Below, one piece after another: positions 49,968 to 57,597 of a stretch of DNA of 64,000 bases; the stretch's first letter is position 1, and each line of letters begins with the position of its first letter. The notes beneath the pieces were generated by a model that was given only the letters and a program-made list of their open reading frames with translations, was not told where the DNA came from and made no database searches. The stretch is from a virus: positions 1 through 64,000 of IMG/VR virus record IMGVR_UViG_3300046454_000825. One strand, 5' to 3'. A program made the translations under genes and the position numbers.

Positions 49968-51097
49968 GCCAGTTCCTTCGCTCGCTCGATGCCGGCGTCC
50001 GTGAGGATGCGGCCCTGACCAATCTGAATGTAGCCCTGCTCGATGAGATAGGGCTCGACGCGCAGGCTGATCGCCTTCGAGTCACGGCTCTTGCCGATGC
50101 CGGTCGCGATGGTGTTCACGGAAGCATGGTAGGTCGTGCCGCGTGGCGTCTCATGCTTACCTTTGGTAAGTAGAAAGACGAGCATCCGCTGCATGTCGAC
50201 GGTCAGCCCGTCTTCGGTGACGCCGTTCATCTCGTGCAGCACTTCGCGCGCGACATCATCAGCGACCACTTTGTCCTCAATCAGGAGCGCAGCATTCTTC
50301 ACGTAGTTGTTCACCTGACGGGGGGTACCGCGCGCCGCCTTCGCGAACACCATCGCCGCGGTCGGCGTGACGACGACGCCGAGCTTCTCACCGTTCCAGC
50401 GCGCCATGCCGGCCAGCGCATCGACGGTATAGGGCTCCAGGAGTGGGCGGATCGGGAAGCGCGCGAGGAAAGGATCCGGAAGCATCCCCTCATCGGTCGT
50501 GGTGCCGATGATCGTGATCTCCGGGAAGTCGAGCAGGCCCGCGCCAGAGGGCATAACACGATCCTCCATAATGGCGTAGAGAACCTCAGGCTGCGTCGCC
50601 GTCGACTTGCCGCGGCGCTCCATGACTGCCTGTTGGTGGATCTCCTCAATCCTCAGGATGTCGCGGTCGCGCATCGTAGTTCGAAGTTCAAGCAGTGTGT
50701 CGCGCGAGACTGGAGCCTCCACCTCGTAGACGTCGACGCCCATCTCATTCGCGATGACGTGCGAGAACGTCGACTTGCCCGTGCCGGCGGCTCCGACCAG
50801 GAGGGTATGGTCGAGCGGCTGATTACGGCGCTCACAAGCGGAGACGACGCGGCGCATCATCGCCACGGCGGCGTCCTGGCCGAGCACTTCGGCGAAGCGT
50901 TCGGGGCGAAGTGGGTTGCGCGATCGGTCGTCTGAGTGCACGGGCATCGGCGCTTCGCTCGGGATATCTGCCTTACCTGCCTGTTGTAGGCGTGCGAGAA
51001 GATCGTCGCGGCCGTGAAGCGCGTCGAGCTCGGCCTGGAGCTGCGTCGCTGTTGGCCAGACGGGGACGGTCTGAATGGTCGGCCGCGTGCCACTCAT
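49964..51097 (-). CDS. ruvB: RuvB-like Holliday junction branch-migration helicase
   Basis: 377 aa, ATG at 51097 in an ATGA overlap. RuvB layout: LRPERFAEVLGQ (residues 63-74), Walker A GAAGTGKST (102-110), Walker B ILRIEEIHQ (148-155; the usual DE is EE), sensor-like FPEITIIGTTTDEG, FLARFPIR, GTPRQVNN (sensor 2), and C-terminal VEPYLIEQGYIQIGQGR (the RuvB winged-helix ending). RuvB migrates Holliday junctions together with RuvA. No RuvA or resolvase is visible in this window, so it may recruit host RuvA or do something else. First ~60 residues are a phage-specific extension. Confidence 0.8.
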   Translation of the reverse strand: MSGTRPTIQTVPVWPTATQLQAELDALHGRDDLLARLQQAGKADIPSEAPMPVHSDDRSRNPLRPERFAEVLGQDAAVAMMRRVVSACERRNQPLDHTLLVGAAGTGKSTFSHVIANEMGVDVYEVEAPVSRDTLLELRTTMRDRDILRIEEIHQQAVMERRGKSTATQPEVLYAIMEDRVMPSGAGLLDFPEITIIGTTTDEGMLPDPFLARFPIRPLLEPYTVDALAGMARWNGEKLGVVVTPTAAMVFAKAARGTPRQVNNYVKNAALLIEDKVVADDVAREVLHEMNGVTEDGLTVDMQRMLVFLLTKGKHETPRGTTYHASVNTIATGIGKSRDSKAISLRVEPYLIEQGYIQIGQGRILTDAGIERAKELA

Positions 51098-51501
51098 CGG
51101 TTCATCACCCAGAGCATCGCGCGTTCGCAGGGCGCAGGAATAAACGTCACTTCCGGATACATGATGCTGCGCGGGTTGGAACTGTGTACGTGGCCGGTTA
51201 GATGTCCCACCTCGTGGAAGGTTACTGCGCATGCCATCTCGAAATAAGACGGCTGCGCGAGCTGGCGGACAAGGTAGAGAAAGCACGGCTGCGGTTCAGT
51301 CGGAATCGTCGCCTCGCCGCGCAGATCGCCCAGCGACCCGTTCGGCACGATCTCCATGTCGACGGAAGTGCAGTTCGGTTCGCCCCAATGCGCCACGGCA
51401 AGCCGATACGCCATGTTCAGGTTCGGCGTGAACGGCGCGGCGGGTGCGGCCGGCGCGAGTAGGCCAAGCGCGAGCCCGGCAATCAGTAGGATGCGCTTCA
51501 A
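51094..51501 (-). CDS. exported metzincin-type metalloprotease
   Basis: 135 aa, ATG in an ATGA overlap. Signal peptide (MKRILLIAGLALGLLAPAAP). HEVGHLTGHVH (residues 96-106) is a perfect HExxHxxGxxH metzincin zinc motif, and SIMYPEV (112-118) matches the Met-turn. C44, C73, C91 and C125 could form disulfides outside the cytoplasm. The domain is very small for a matrixin-like protease, about the minimal core. A phage-borne secreted protease could act on cell-surface or virion proteins. It sits between RuvB and unknown genes. Confidence 0.75.
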   Translation of the reverse strand: MKRILLIAGLALGLLAPAAPAAPFTPNLNMAYRLAVAHWGEPNCTSVDMEIVPNGSLGDLRGEATIPTEPQPCFLYLVRQLAQPSYFEMACAVTFHEVGHLTGHVHSSNPRSIMYPEVTFIPAPCERAMLWVMNR

Positions 51502-51887
51502 GTTGCCTCAGTCAGCGCGGCCCACGGCGAAACACCATCGCGCTTGGGGTTGTACTGAGCGGTCTGATGTTCGAAGTCTTCGAGCCCGTCATAGGGTCCG
51601 ATGATCGCCTTTGGGTCGACGCGGAAGAGGTTCGCGAAAAAGTCGCCCCACTCATACCACGTGGCAGCCGTATAGACACCTGCGCCGATCTTGCCGCTAT
51701 TGGTCCGCCGGCGCGTGTTACCGCGGACATCCTTTCCATCGTCGGCAGTGAGTGTGAGCTCGAAGGCGCGGGCACGCTTACGCGATCCATGCGCCTTATA
51801 GTCGACGTAGACACCGCGAAGGTTATTATCGTGAACCGCGGCAACGTGTATGTCGCGCTCGGTGATGATGTCACTGTGCATTCGCAT
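51498..51887 (-). CDS. hypothetical protein
   Basis: 129 aa on the minus strand; ATG at 51887 or 51881. NNLRGVYVDYKAHGSRKRAR, then NTRRRTNSGKIGAGVYTAATW and YEWGDFFANLFRVDP. An aromatic-rich folded protein with a basic face, of a type seen as conserved hypothetical in actinophages. 17-nt overlap with its upstream neighbour. Confidence 0.6.
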   Translation of the reverse strand: MRMHSDIITERDIHVAAVHDNNLRGVYVDYKAHGSRKRARAFELTLTADDGKDVRGNTRRRTNSGKIGAGVYTAATWYEWGDFFANLFRVDPKAIIGPYDGLEDFEHQTAQYNPKRDGVSPWAALTEAT

Positions 51888-52257
51888 AAAGGGCCTCCAA
51901 TGTTGACACTACGCGGGCAACGCGAGCTTGTGCATCGCGTGGATCCTCAACTACACCGATGGGGATGCTTTCGTTGAGCGCCTTCGCGACTTCGCGAGCT
52001 CGGCTCTCATCCATCCAGTCGAGATTCTGCAGGCCGAAACCTTGCCGGCAGACGCCCCAGCCGAACGTTTTGTGCGATCGACCAAACTGCTCTTCCCATA
52101 GTTCGATGGCAGTCCGATTGTTTTCGTCCAGGTCGAGCGCGAGGTAACGGCCATACGTCGCAGGATGAGTGGGAATGCCCTCTTCCTTGCCGGCCATATT
52201 GACGAAAGGAATGCACACCGGGCCGTGCTGGCGTGGGATCTCGAAGAAGCCAGTCAT
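51871..52257 (-). CDS. hypothetical protein
   Basis: 128 aa on the minus strand. GFFEIPRQHGPVCIPFVNM, YLALDLDENNRTAIELWEEQ and FGWGVCRQGFGLQNLDWM, then a helical end. Mixed alpha/beta with no motif recognised. ATGA overlap with the upstream gene. Confidence 0.6.
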   Translation of the reverse strand: MTGFFEIPRQHGPVCIPFVNMAGKEEGIPTHPATYGRYLALDLDENNRTAIELWEEQFGRSHKTFGWGVCRQGFGLQNLDWMDESRAREVAKALNESIPIGVVEDPRDAQARVARVVSTLEALYANAQ

Positions 52258-52445
52258 TTTATCAAGCCCTGACTATTGAGACGGTTTGCGGCGCGCTGTG
52301 CGTTCTCGCAGGACGAGTAACGAATTAACTGCCCGTTGACCCCATAGTGGTAACGGTCAGCCAATAGAGCTGCGTCTCGGTAGAGAAACCAGTGACGTGG
52401 CCCTGCTCCATTGGACGCGGGACGCCATTTCGCTTCGGTGGTCAT
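52254..52445 (-). CDS. small hypothetical protein
   Basis: 63 aa on the minus strand, chained by ATGA overlaps. WFLYRDAALLADRYHYGVN, then a helix NAQRAANRLNSQG; a compact alpha/beta unit. Not recognised. Confidence 0.55.
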   Translation of the reverse strand: MTTEAKWRPASNGAGPRHWFLYRDAALLADRYHYGVNGQLIRYSSCENAQRAANRLNSQGLIK

Positions 52446-52690
52446 ACCGGACCCCTAGAGCACGGCGTGATGGTGACACGGAAGCGGTCGAGACTGATCC
52501 GGGCCTCACCGTCGCGCGACGCGCGTTCCAGGTAGCTGTTCACCGTCATGCGGGTCAGCATCGTGTCGGGGAGGCCGGCGAACTCCATTAGCGCCGTTCG
52601 CGGATCCGTGCGCGCCGGGTCGACCACGAGTTGGCCGAGACCGCGGTACTTGTCCGCCGGCGTGCCTTTGATGAATCGGTAGCCGTTCAC
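52442..52690 (-). CDS. small hypothetical protein
   Basis: 82 aa on the minus strand, GTG start sharing one base with the upstream stop. YRGLGQLVVDPARTDPRT, then a helix region and FRVTITPCSR. Not recognised. Confidence 0.55.
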   Translation of the reverse strand: MNGYRFIKGTPADKYRGLGQLVVDPARTDPRTALMEFAGLPDTMLTRMTVNSYLERASRDGEARISLDRFRVTITPCSRGPV

Positions 52691-53418
52691 TAGCTACGCG
52701 CCTCCCTGAACCGCTCTTCGATTTTGTCGACGGCCGGGCCGAGAAATTCCTCCCATAGCTTGTCAACGTCCATCGAGTAGAGATTATCGCCGGCGCTCGT
52801 GTCGAACTGGAATTCGCCGCGGTCTTCCATCGTCCCGAGCAGTCCGCCGACGACGCAGCCGGGATCGTGGCTATCGCTGACGCCGACTCGGTAGCAGGTA
52901 ATCACGTGTCCGCAGTTCGGGCAGTGATCCGTGTTTGCAGCGGCGTCGACCACGAGCTCGCCGAAACGGCGAATGTGCTCGCCGACTTCCGCGCTTGCCT
53001 CAAACACGAGCAGAAGGAAATTATCCCGCTCCAGTGTCTCTTCTGACCCGGGATTGGTAAGTGTCTCCGGGAGCCAGTTCTCTGTGCCGCCGACGGCGAG
53101 CCAGCCACTGGAGCGGCCGGCACTGTAGGCGGCGGTGAATCCCAGCGCTTTCGCGCGTTCATCCATCAAGCGCCAGAAATCTTCCTGAACTCCCTGATAG
53201 ATCGCTTCGACCATCGACTCATCTACCACGTCGAGCGCGTTTTGCACGGCGATGGGATATGTCGAGCGGATATTGTGATCCCGCACGTCGACGGCGAGCA
53301 TATTCTCGCGCCGAGAGATTCGTATCGAGTGGCCTGACTCATTGTCAGTAACGGTTAGGTCACTGCCGGTAAAGCCACCGGTTGCACGAGGTGAGAATGA
53401 GTATCGACTCTCAGACAT
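52690..53418 (-). CDS. hypothetical protein, first gene of the minus operon
   Basis: 242 aa. RBS-like GAAAG lies upstream of the ATG. The N-terminal half is beta-rich (SGHSIRISRRENMLAVDVRD), then HCPNCGHVITCY (CxxC plus H and C) near residues 165-176. TAAACT (53443-53438 on this strand) could be its -10. It begins the minus-strand operon, opposite the rightward genes at 53.8 kb. Function unknown. Confidence 0.6.
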   Translation of the reverse strand: MSESRYSFSPRATGGFTGSDLTVTDNESGHSIRISRRENMLAVDVRDHNIRSTYPIAVQNALDVVDESMVEAIYQGVQEDFWRLMDERAKALGFTAAYSAGRSSGWLAVGGTENWLPETLTNPGSEETLERDNFLLLVFEASAEVGEHIRRFGELVVDAAANTDHCPNCGHVITCYRVGVSDSHDPGCVVGGLLGTMEDRGEFQFDTSAGDNLYSMDVDKLWEEFLGPAVDKIEERFREARS

Positions 53419-53801
53419 ATCGAGCTTTCTGTCGAGAAGTTTATGGGTTCGGTTCCGGTAAATACACCCGGACCCGGGAACATCTCGCCGGCCTGTTCAG
53501 TATCCCAGAGTCGACGATATTTCTAGGGCTCTGTTCAGCTTGCTAGAGCCATTCGTCGCACTTTCCGGAGATTGGATCTAAGGATGCGTCCCCGTGAGTC
53601 GTGCGACGCGCTCACTGAGAGATAGACCGCAAGCCCTGCGAATGGAAGCCCAGCCAACATTATGAGCGCTGGAAGGGCTTCCATATCGCGAGGCTTGTCG
53701 GATTTATCTTGCATGGGACACATTCGGAGGAGTTGGGATTTTCCCAGCTCGCATGGTCTACCGTGGCGAGGGAACATAGAAATATGCTGACCATAGTATA
53801 A
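53419..53801. other. divergent intergenic region, 383 nt
   Basis: Noticeably AT-richer than its surroundings. It lies between the leftward and rightward gene groups and should hold divergent promoters: TAAACT for the minus operon and TATGCT (53793-53798 zone) or TAGTAT before the plus gene. An inverted repeat GGCTCT/AGAGCC lies at 53527-53550. A minus frame at 53535-53726 (63 codons) encodes a possible one-TM protein (LPALIMLAGLPFAGLAVYL) but lacks an RBS. Confidence 0.45.
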
Positions 53802-53984
53802 ATGTCCGTAAGGCTTGATATATGTAGAGCGGTCGCCGATAATGCATACATGGACGCATACGGAAGCACTACAGAAGATGAGAGCCAGAGCCTTAACGCT
53901 TGGCTGAATGGTGATGAGCCCAGCAAGCCGGAGCCATTGAAGCCCAGTATCTGGACAGGCACCCTGACGCAGGAGGCGAAATAA
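53802..53984 (+). CDS. small hypothetical protein, first rightward gene
   Basis: 60 aa, no RBS. VRLDICRAVADNAYMDAYG followed by ESQSLNAWLNGDEP. It shares a base with the next ATG (TAATG). AT-ending codons are more frequent than in the structural genes. Not recognised. Confidence 0.55.
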   Translation: MSVRLDICRAVADNAYMDAYGSTTEDESQSLNAWLNGDEPSKPEPLKPSIWTGTLTQEAK

Positions 53985-54169
53985 TGCGCAAGTCAGCCAT
54001 TGAGCAGATTCGGCTAGAAGCCAAGGCCGAAGCTTTCAAGCTCGCCGCGGAATTTGTCGACGGCCCAAAACTTGGCTTGACTCCCGCCGAGCACATTCAC
54101 CAAATGGCGCGCACTAGCGCCCAGAACCTGGAGGAACATATCAGGCTCCATGGGGAGTATTGCCCATGA
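53984..54169 (+). CDS. small helical protein
   Basis: 61 aa, TAATG start and ATGA end overlap. One long helix (IEQIRLEAKAEAFKLAAEFV) plus LTPAEHIHQMARTSAQ. Probably a small oligomeric or partner-binding protein; no motif. Confidence 0.6.
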   Translation: MRKSAIEQIRLEAKAEAFKLAAEFVDGPKLGLTPAEHIHQMARTSAQNLEEHIRLHGEYCP

Positions 54170-54768
54170 TTGTCGGATATACATATCGAGCTGATATTTA
54201 CTGCCCGGAGCACATTCGCGACCAGATACCGGCCGCGCCTACCGTCGGGACCGTAGAGGAATCGCTAGACCGCTTGGCAGCTCACCGGAATATCGACCGC
54301 GCGGACGAATACTCATTCGACTCCGACGATTTCCCTAAGCCGATCACGCAAGAATCAATCGAGCGGGAAGGCCGACTGAGTCAGTGCGGCGACTGCGGCG
54401 ACGCGGTCGGCGTCGAGACTGACTCACTGATCCACCATTGGGAGACGGAAGCCGCGCAGGCTGGCATTCAAGCCGCTAAGGATTCGGCGAGCTGGACCGT
54501 CGACGGTAATCAGGACGTGGCGGAGCGCGCGCGAGTCCTAGCGATGATGCGGGATGGAGATCCGCAAGCTTTCGATTACCTGCCGAGCTCGCCTGACCTT
54601 AGCGGGGAATGGGCGGATGGTCCGACGCCGCGGAGTATTGCGGTCGAGATCGCAGGCGCGGAGCCAAGCCCAGAGACCGTCGACGTTATCGCCGATGCAT
54701 GGGAGTCTGGCGTGTCGGATGCTTTCGAGTCGGCGTGCGAAGCGGAATTAATCAAGTTTTGCGAGTAA
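54166..54768 (+). CDS. conserved phage hypothetical with Cys motif
   Basis: 200 aa; ATG at 54166. YTYRADIYCPEHI, then ESLDRLAAHRNIDRADEYSF, DSDDFPKPI and LSQCGDCGDAV. This order (an IYCPE-type start and a later C-G-x-C-G) is familiar from hypothetical proteins of many actinophages. Possible zinc site from the four cysteines. The C-terminal ~90 residues are helical and less familiar. Function unknown. Confidence 0.7.
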   Translation: MIVGYTYRADIYCPEHIRDQIPAAPTVGTVEESLDRLAAHRNIDRADEYSFDSDDFPKPITQESIEREGRLSQCGDCGDAVGVETDSLIHHWETEAAQAGIQAAKDSASWTVDGNQDVAERARVLAMMRDGDPQAFDYLPSSPDLSGEWADGPTPRSIAVEIAGAEPSPETVDVIADAWESGVSDAFESACEAELIKFCE

Positions 54769-54805
54769 ATCGCATCTAACAAGGAAAGTGAGACATTCGG
54801 AGATC

Positions 54806-55501
54806 ATGATTACTGACCACGTAAAAGATATGGCTGCGCGTCGCAGTGAGGACGCAGCAAGCCACGGATATAACGGCCGCAACGGAAAAGGCGCGGACCT
54901 ACTGCGAAGCGTTGCGCAAGCCGTGAGAATCGCATCACGCCGCGTAGAAGGTCTCTACGGCGTGCCGACAATCACAGCCGCGGAGCGCGCCGAATATACA
55001 TCGGAGCTTGTCGGCCGCTTGCTTGGAGAAAATGGCGGCAAGATCCCTGACGCAAAAAAGCTCGGCAAGGGATATCTTGCCAAGCGCGCGCAAGGAATCA
55101 TCCTCAACGATCGCGATAGACGGAACGTCGCCTATAGCGAAGGGGATCACGCGGAGCCCAGCATCGGCGAGGCTGGAGCGGATTCGCGGCTGGATGGGCC
55201 GATCATGGTCCCCGCGGAGCTGGAAGCAGCCGCGCGCCGACTCCATCTAAGCATGGCCGGCCAACGTGCGCTCATTGCTGCAGTAGTCCCGGCGACGCGC
55301 GAGGAATGGGCCGAGCATTACGGCTACAGCAACGCCGATTCCTGGAAGACCATCGCAAAGCGCGGCCGAGCCGAGCTGCGCGAGATCGGGCAGCACACGT
55401 TGCGCAAGGCATTGCGCGCAGCGGAAGCCGCTACCGTGGATCGTCTCGATATCGCAGAGTCGGCGCTGCGCGAGATGGTCGACACAATGGAGGCGATATG
55501 A
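54806..55501 (+). CDS. sigma-like HTH regulator (putative)
   Basis: 231 aa from an ATG with GGAG 4 nt upstream; an in-frame GTG at 54788 is an alternative. The middle (ELVGRLLGENGGKI, then YLAKRAQGIILNDRDRR) resembles the region-2 helix of sigma factors, and TREEWAEHYGYSNADSWKTI plus AKRGRAELREIG is a region-4-like HTH. The match is partial, so it may be a diverged sigma or a transcription activator. First-phase location after the divergent region suits an early regulator. Confidence 0.45.
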   Translation: MITDHVKDMAARRSEDAASHGYNGRNGKGADLLRSVAQAVRIASRRVEGLYGVPTITAAERAEYTSELVGRLLGENGGKIPDAKKLGKGYLAKRAQGIILNDRDRRNVAYSEGDHAEPSIGEAGADSRLDGPIMVPAELEAAARRLHLSMAGQRALIAAVVPATREEWAEHYGYSNADSWKTIAKRGRAELREIGQHTLRKALRAAEAATVDRLDIAESALREMVDTMEAI

Positions 55502-56001
55502 CCACCACCACGCTGGGCTCTATAGGTGACGTCGAACGGCTGAACAGTGCCAAAGGCAAGCACTTCTTCAGTGACGACACCATGCGCTTTTTCTCAAGCA
55601 AGATAGAGACCGATCTAATCCGTGGTCGTTTCTTTATCACATCGGAGAAGAATCGCGACGAGAGGCGACGATTCACAATCAGAGCCGCGTTTGACGACGG
55701 ATCTATTGAGACATGCGGCGACTTCCAACAGTTTGCGTCATGGAGCGCCGCAGATAAAGCACTGGCCGAGGCATGCCGGCATGGCGCGCAAGTCGTCAAT
55801 GATCCATACGACGATGTGAAAGAGCCCGAGAGAGAGGACTACTTCAACTGGCGTGTGAGGCTGGGTGAGCTGACCATCGGAGTCAGGACCACGAAAGCCG
55901 AGGCCGAGGCGATGGCCAATCAGCTTCGCCCGGCTGATGCAACCCTGGAGCTGACGCGGCAGATCCCGCGCGAGTCAGTGGAAGAGGAGGCGAGCAAATA
56001 G
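55498..56001 (+). CDS. conserved phage hypothetical (TLGSIGDVERLN type)
   Basis: 167 aa; ATG in an ATGA overlap. TLGSIGDVERLNSAKGKHFF, MRFFSSKI, RGRFFITSEKNRDERRRF, and IRAAFDDGSIETCGDFQQF match a very widespread actinophage hypothetical family. The C-terminal ~55 residues (DYFNWRVRLGELTIGVRTT) appear to be an additional segment. Function unknown; it ends this gene group before a long non-coding region. Confidence 0.75.
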   Translation: MTTTTLGSIGDVERLNSAKGKHFFSDDTMRFFSSKIETDLIRGRFFITSEKNRDERRRFTIRAAFDDGSIETCGDFQQFASWSAADKALAEACRHGAQVVNDPYDDVKEPEREDYFNWRVRLGELTIGVRTTKAEAEAMANQLRPADATLELTRQIPRESVEEEASK

Positions 56002-56117
56002 TTAGCGTCGACGGCGCGCGAGAGGGGACACACCCACCTCGTCACCACCAATAGCCATAAGCAGTAGCAGCGATTAGAGCTCTAGGCGGCTTTCACAGCG
56101 TCTAGGGCTTTCGTCGT

Positions 56118-56136
56118 TAGGCACGCTTTGTGCCTA
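56118..56136. repeat. inverted repeat TAGGCAC-gcttt-GTGCCTA
   Basis: A 7-bp perfect inverted repeat with a 5-nt loop inside the non-coding region, without a following T run. Candidate protein-binding site or hairpin; its left arm is part of the third repeat unit of the region. Confidence 0.55.
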
Positions 56137-56611
56137 GCGGACATGTCACAAACAGGGTGCGGGATCTTGCATGCTAACTGAGACTTGCGACACGGTTAGC
56201 CGAGATCCAAGCGTAGATTCGGAAACAAACACTTGCGAGCTCCGACTTTGTAACATATTCGCACAATGGTGGACGCCTACAGCCGGCATCGTCCCTGACG
56301 AACTGATGTTAGACCCCCCGGGTTTCCAGCGCCCATATATGCACGCCCAAACGGACCCCATCGCACCCACACGCTCGCTACATCTCGAAAAATAAATGCA
56401 GTGCTGTAAATTTCCCCAATCATCTAGAAATTTCTCAACCCTCCCAGATACCCAGCGACCCCCCAGATTCCGGCCCCTCCTCCTACCCAGCCGCCGTTCA
56501 AGGCCGCTGGACCCCCGCCAGACCCCCCGAGAGACAAGGCACGAGGACGAGGCCGAGAGCGAGGTGATGCGCGCCGCCGGCGAGTGCGCGCCACGGTTTC
56601 ACGTGGAACGG

Positions 56612-56617
56612 TATAGT
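56612..56617 (+). promoter_or_regulatory. -10 element TATAGT, probable leaderless promoter
   Basis: TATAGT ends exactly 6 nt before the ATG at 56624; no RBS. It would drive the long chain of small genes. Confidence 0.55.
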
Positions 56618-56623
56618 CACATC

Positions 56624-56851
56624 ATGCCCTCCCCCCTCGGCGATCACCTCAACGGCTACGACATCGAGTGGGACCCGCCCCGGTTCACCCCGGCGAAAGA
56701 CGGCCGGACCCTCCTGGTGAAGTGTGCTTCGGACGGGGCAGTGCGCGCCGGCGCTCACATCGGTAACGATGGGCACATCTCGCACGTCGCGGTCGAGCCC
56801 TCCCCGTTCGGGGTCGAGGCGATGAAGATCCTCGCCATCCTGCTGCCGTAA
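56624..56851 (+). CDS. small hypothetical protein
   Basis: 75 aa. The ATG at 56624 is preferred to the far upstream frame opening because TATAGT lies 6 nt before it and the product (MPSPLGDHLNGYDIEWDPP) then reads as a domain with alternating strands (TLLVKCASDGAVRAGAHIG). Function unknown. Confidence 0.65.
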   Translation: MPSPLGDHLNGYDIEWDPPRFTPAKDGRTLLVKCASDGAVRAGAHIGNDGHISHVAVEPSPFGVEAMKILAILLP

Positions 56852-56901
56852 ATGCTGCAACCTCCGGGGAAATAAACGTTCCCCCCTCCAGGTTCGGATG
56901 G

Positions 56902-56907
56902 TAGGGT
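56902..56907 (+). promoter_or_regulatory. -10 element TAGGGT, probable leaderless promoter
   Basis: TAGGGT ends exactly 6 nt before the ATG at 56914; no RBS. Confidence 0.5.
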
Positions 56908-56913
56908 GCGGCC

Positions 56914-57087
56914 ATGAAGATCGAGATACTGGTGACGGAGAGCGACGGGTGGATCAGGGCCACCGTCGAAAGTGACGGGACCGTGCTCGGCGAGAGCTCC
57001 TGTCCCGTGGTCGACGGCGCAGCCTTCGACTTCCGCGCCGGTGTGGTCCGGGACGCCATCGAGCAGGCGTTCCGGCCGGGGATCTGA
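56914..57087 (+). CDS. 57-codon hypothetical gene
   Basis: Starts 6 nt after a -10 element and ends in TGATG with the next gene. MKIEILVTESDGWIRATV then a helical end (VVRDAIEQAFRPG); a beta-alpha mini fold. Codons are GC-ending, as in neighbours. Not recognised. Confidence 0.65.
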   Translation: MKIEILVTESDGWIRATVESDGTVLGESSCPVVDGAAFDFRAGVVRDAIEQAFRPGI

Positions 57088-57311
57088 TGGAGGCCCAGCT
57101 CGCAGCGATCGAGAAGTTCTGCCGCGAGAATGAAGGCAGCTTCGCCCTCGGCGTCAGCCAGAAGGGCGGCTGGTCGGCGATGCTCAACTTCGGCCGCGAG
57201 GCCCCCGACTCCCCGATGGCCGGCGGCTCGGCGATCGGCGGCGGCGGTCCGGAGTCCACGGCTGCAGAAGCGATCACGGATGTCGTCGAAGAACTACATC
57301 TCGACTGCTGA
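57087..57311 (+). CDS. small hypothetical protein
   Basis: 74 aa, TGATG start and end. LAAIEKFCRENEGSFALGV, KGGWSAMLNFG, then a Gly/Ala-rich end. Not recognised; part of a tightly coupled chain. Confidence 0.65.
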   Translation: MEAQLAAIEKFCRENEGSFALGVSQKGGWSAMLNFGREAPDSPMAGGSAIGGGGPESTAAEAITDVVEELHLDC

Positions 57312-57526
57312 TGGCTACCTTCGAGGTCACCGCCCGCCCGATCTTCGACAACGACGACGGCGGTCTGACGGCCCGGCAGGGTCCGGTTTGTGCCCACACG
57401 AAGGGCGATCGCCTGGCCGAAGTGATGCAGGTGGCCGGGGTCAAAATCGAGGAATGGGTGGAGGCGAGCCCCGATGACGCCGAGCTCGACCCGATCGCCT
57501 TCGACGTGCGGGTGGTGGTCAACTGA
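57311..57526 (+). CDS. small hypothetical protein
   Basis: 71 aa, TGATG coupled. FEVTARPIFDNDDGGL, VKIEEWVEASPDDAELD, IAFDVRVVV; beta-strand rich. Not recognised. Confidence 0.65.
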   Translation: MATFEVTARPIFDNDDGGLTARQGPVCAHTKGDRLAEVMQVAGVKIEEWVEASPDDAELDPIAFDVRVVVN

Positions 57527-57597
57527 TGGGCTGGCTGTTCTGGCTCGGGATCATGCTGGTCCTCCTCCTGGGCGTTGCGGAACTGGCGGCGCAGTGA
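57526..57597 (+). CDS. 23-codon single-TM miniprotein
   Basis: MGWLFWLGIMLVLLLGVAEL then AAQ: essentially one transmembrane helix. ATG in TGATG, and its stop shares bases with the next GTG (GTGA). Though tiny, the exact coupling on both sides supports translation. Possible holin-like or membrane-partner peptide. Confidence 0.5.
   Translation: MGWLFWLGIMLVLLLGVAELAAQ

Larger units (their letters stand above)
56002..56623. other. 622-nt intergenic region with repeats, possible origin or att/operator region
   Basis: No convincing gene. Three related units, CTAGGCGGCTTTCACAG (near 56080), CTAGGGCTTTCGTCG (near 56103) and TTAGGCACGCTTTG (56117), are followed by an A/T-rich zone near 56390-56440 with an inverted repeat AAATTTC/GAAATTT (56408-56414, 56427-56433). 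A 74-codon frame (56171-56395) lacks an RBS and coding character. The layout would suit an origin, an operator array or attP. Confidence 0.45.

Noticed and set aside
53535-53726. 63-codon minus-strand frame with one TM segment
   Set aside because: Plausible membrane helix but no RBS and no coupling; mentioned only within the intergenic entry.
56171-56395. 74-codon plus frame in the long intergenic region
   Set aside because: No RBS, no -10 at the right distance, and no coding-like codon bias; kept as non-coding.
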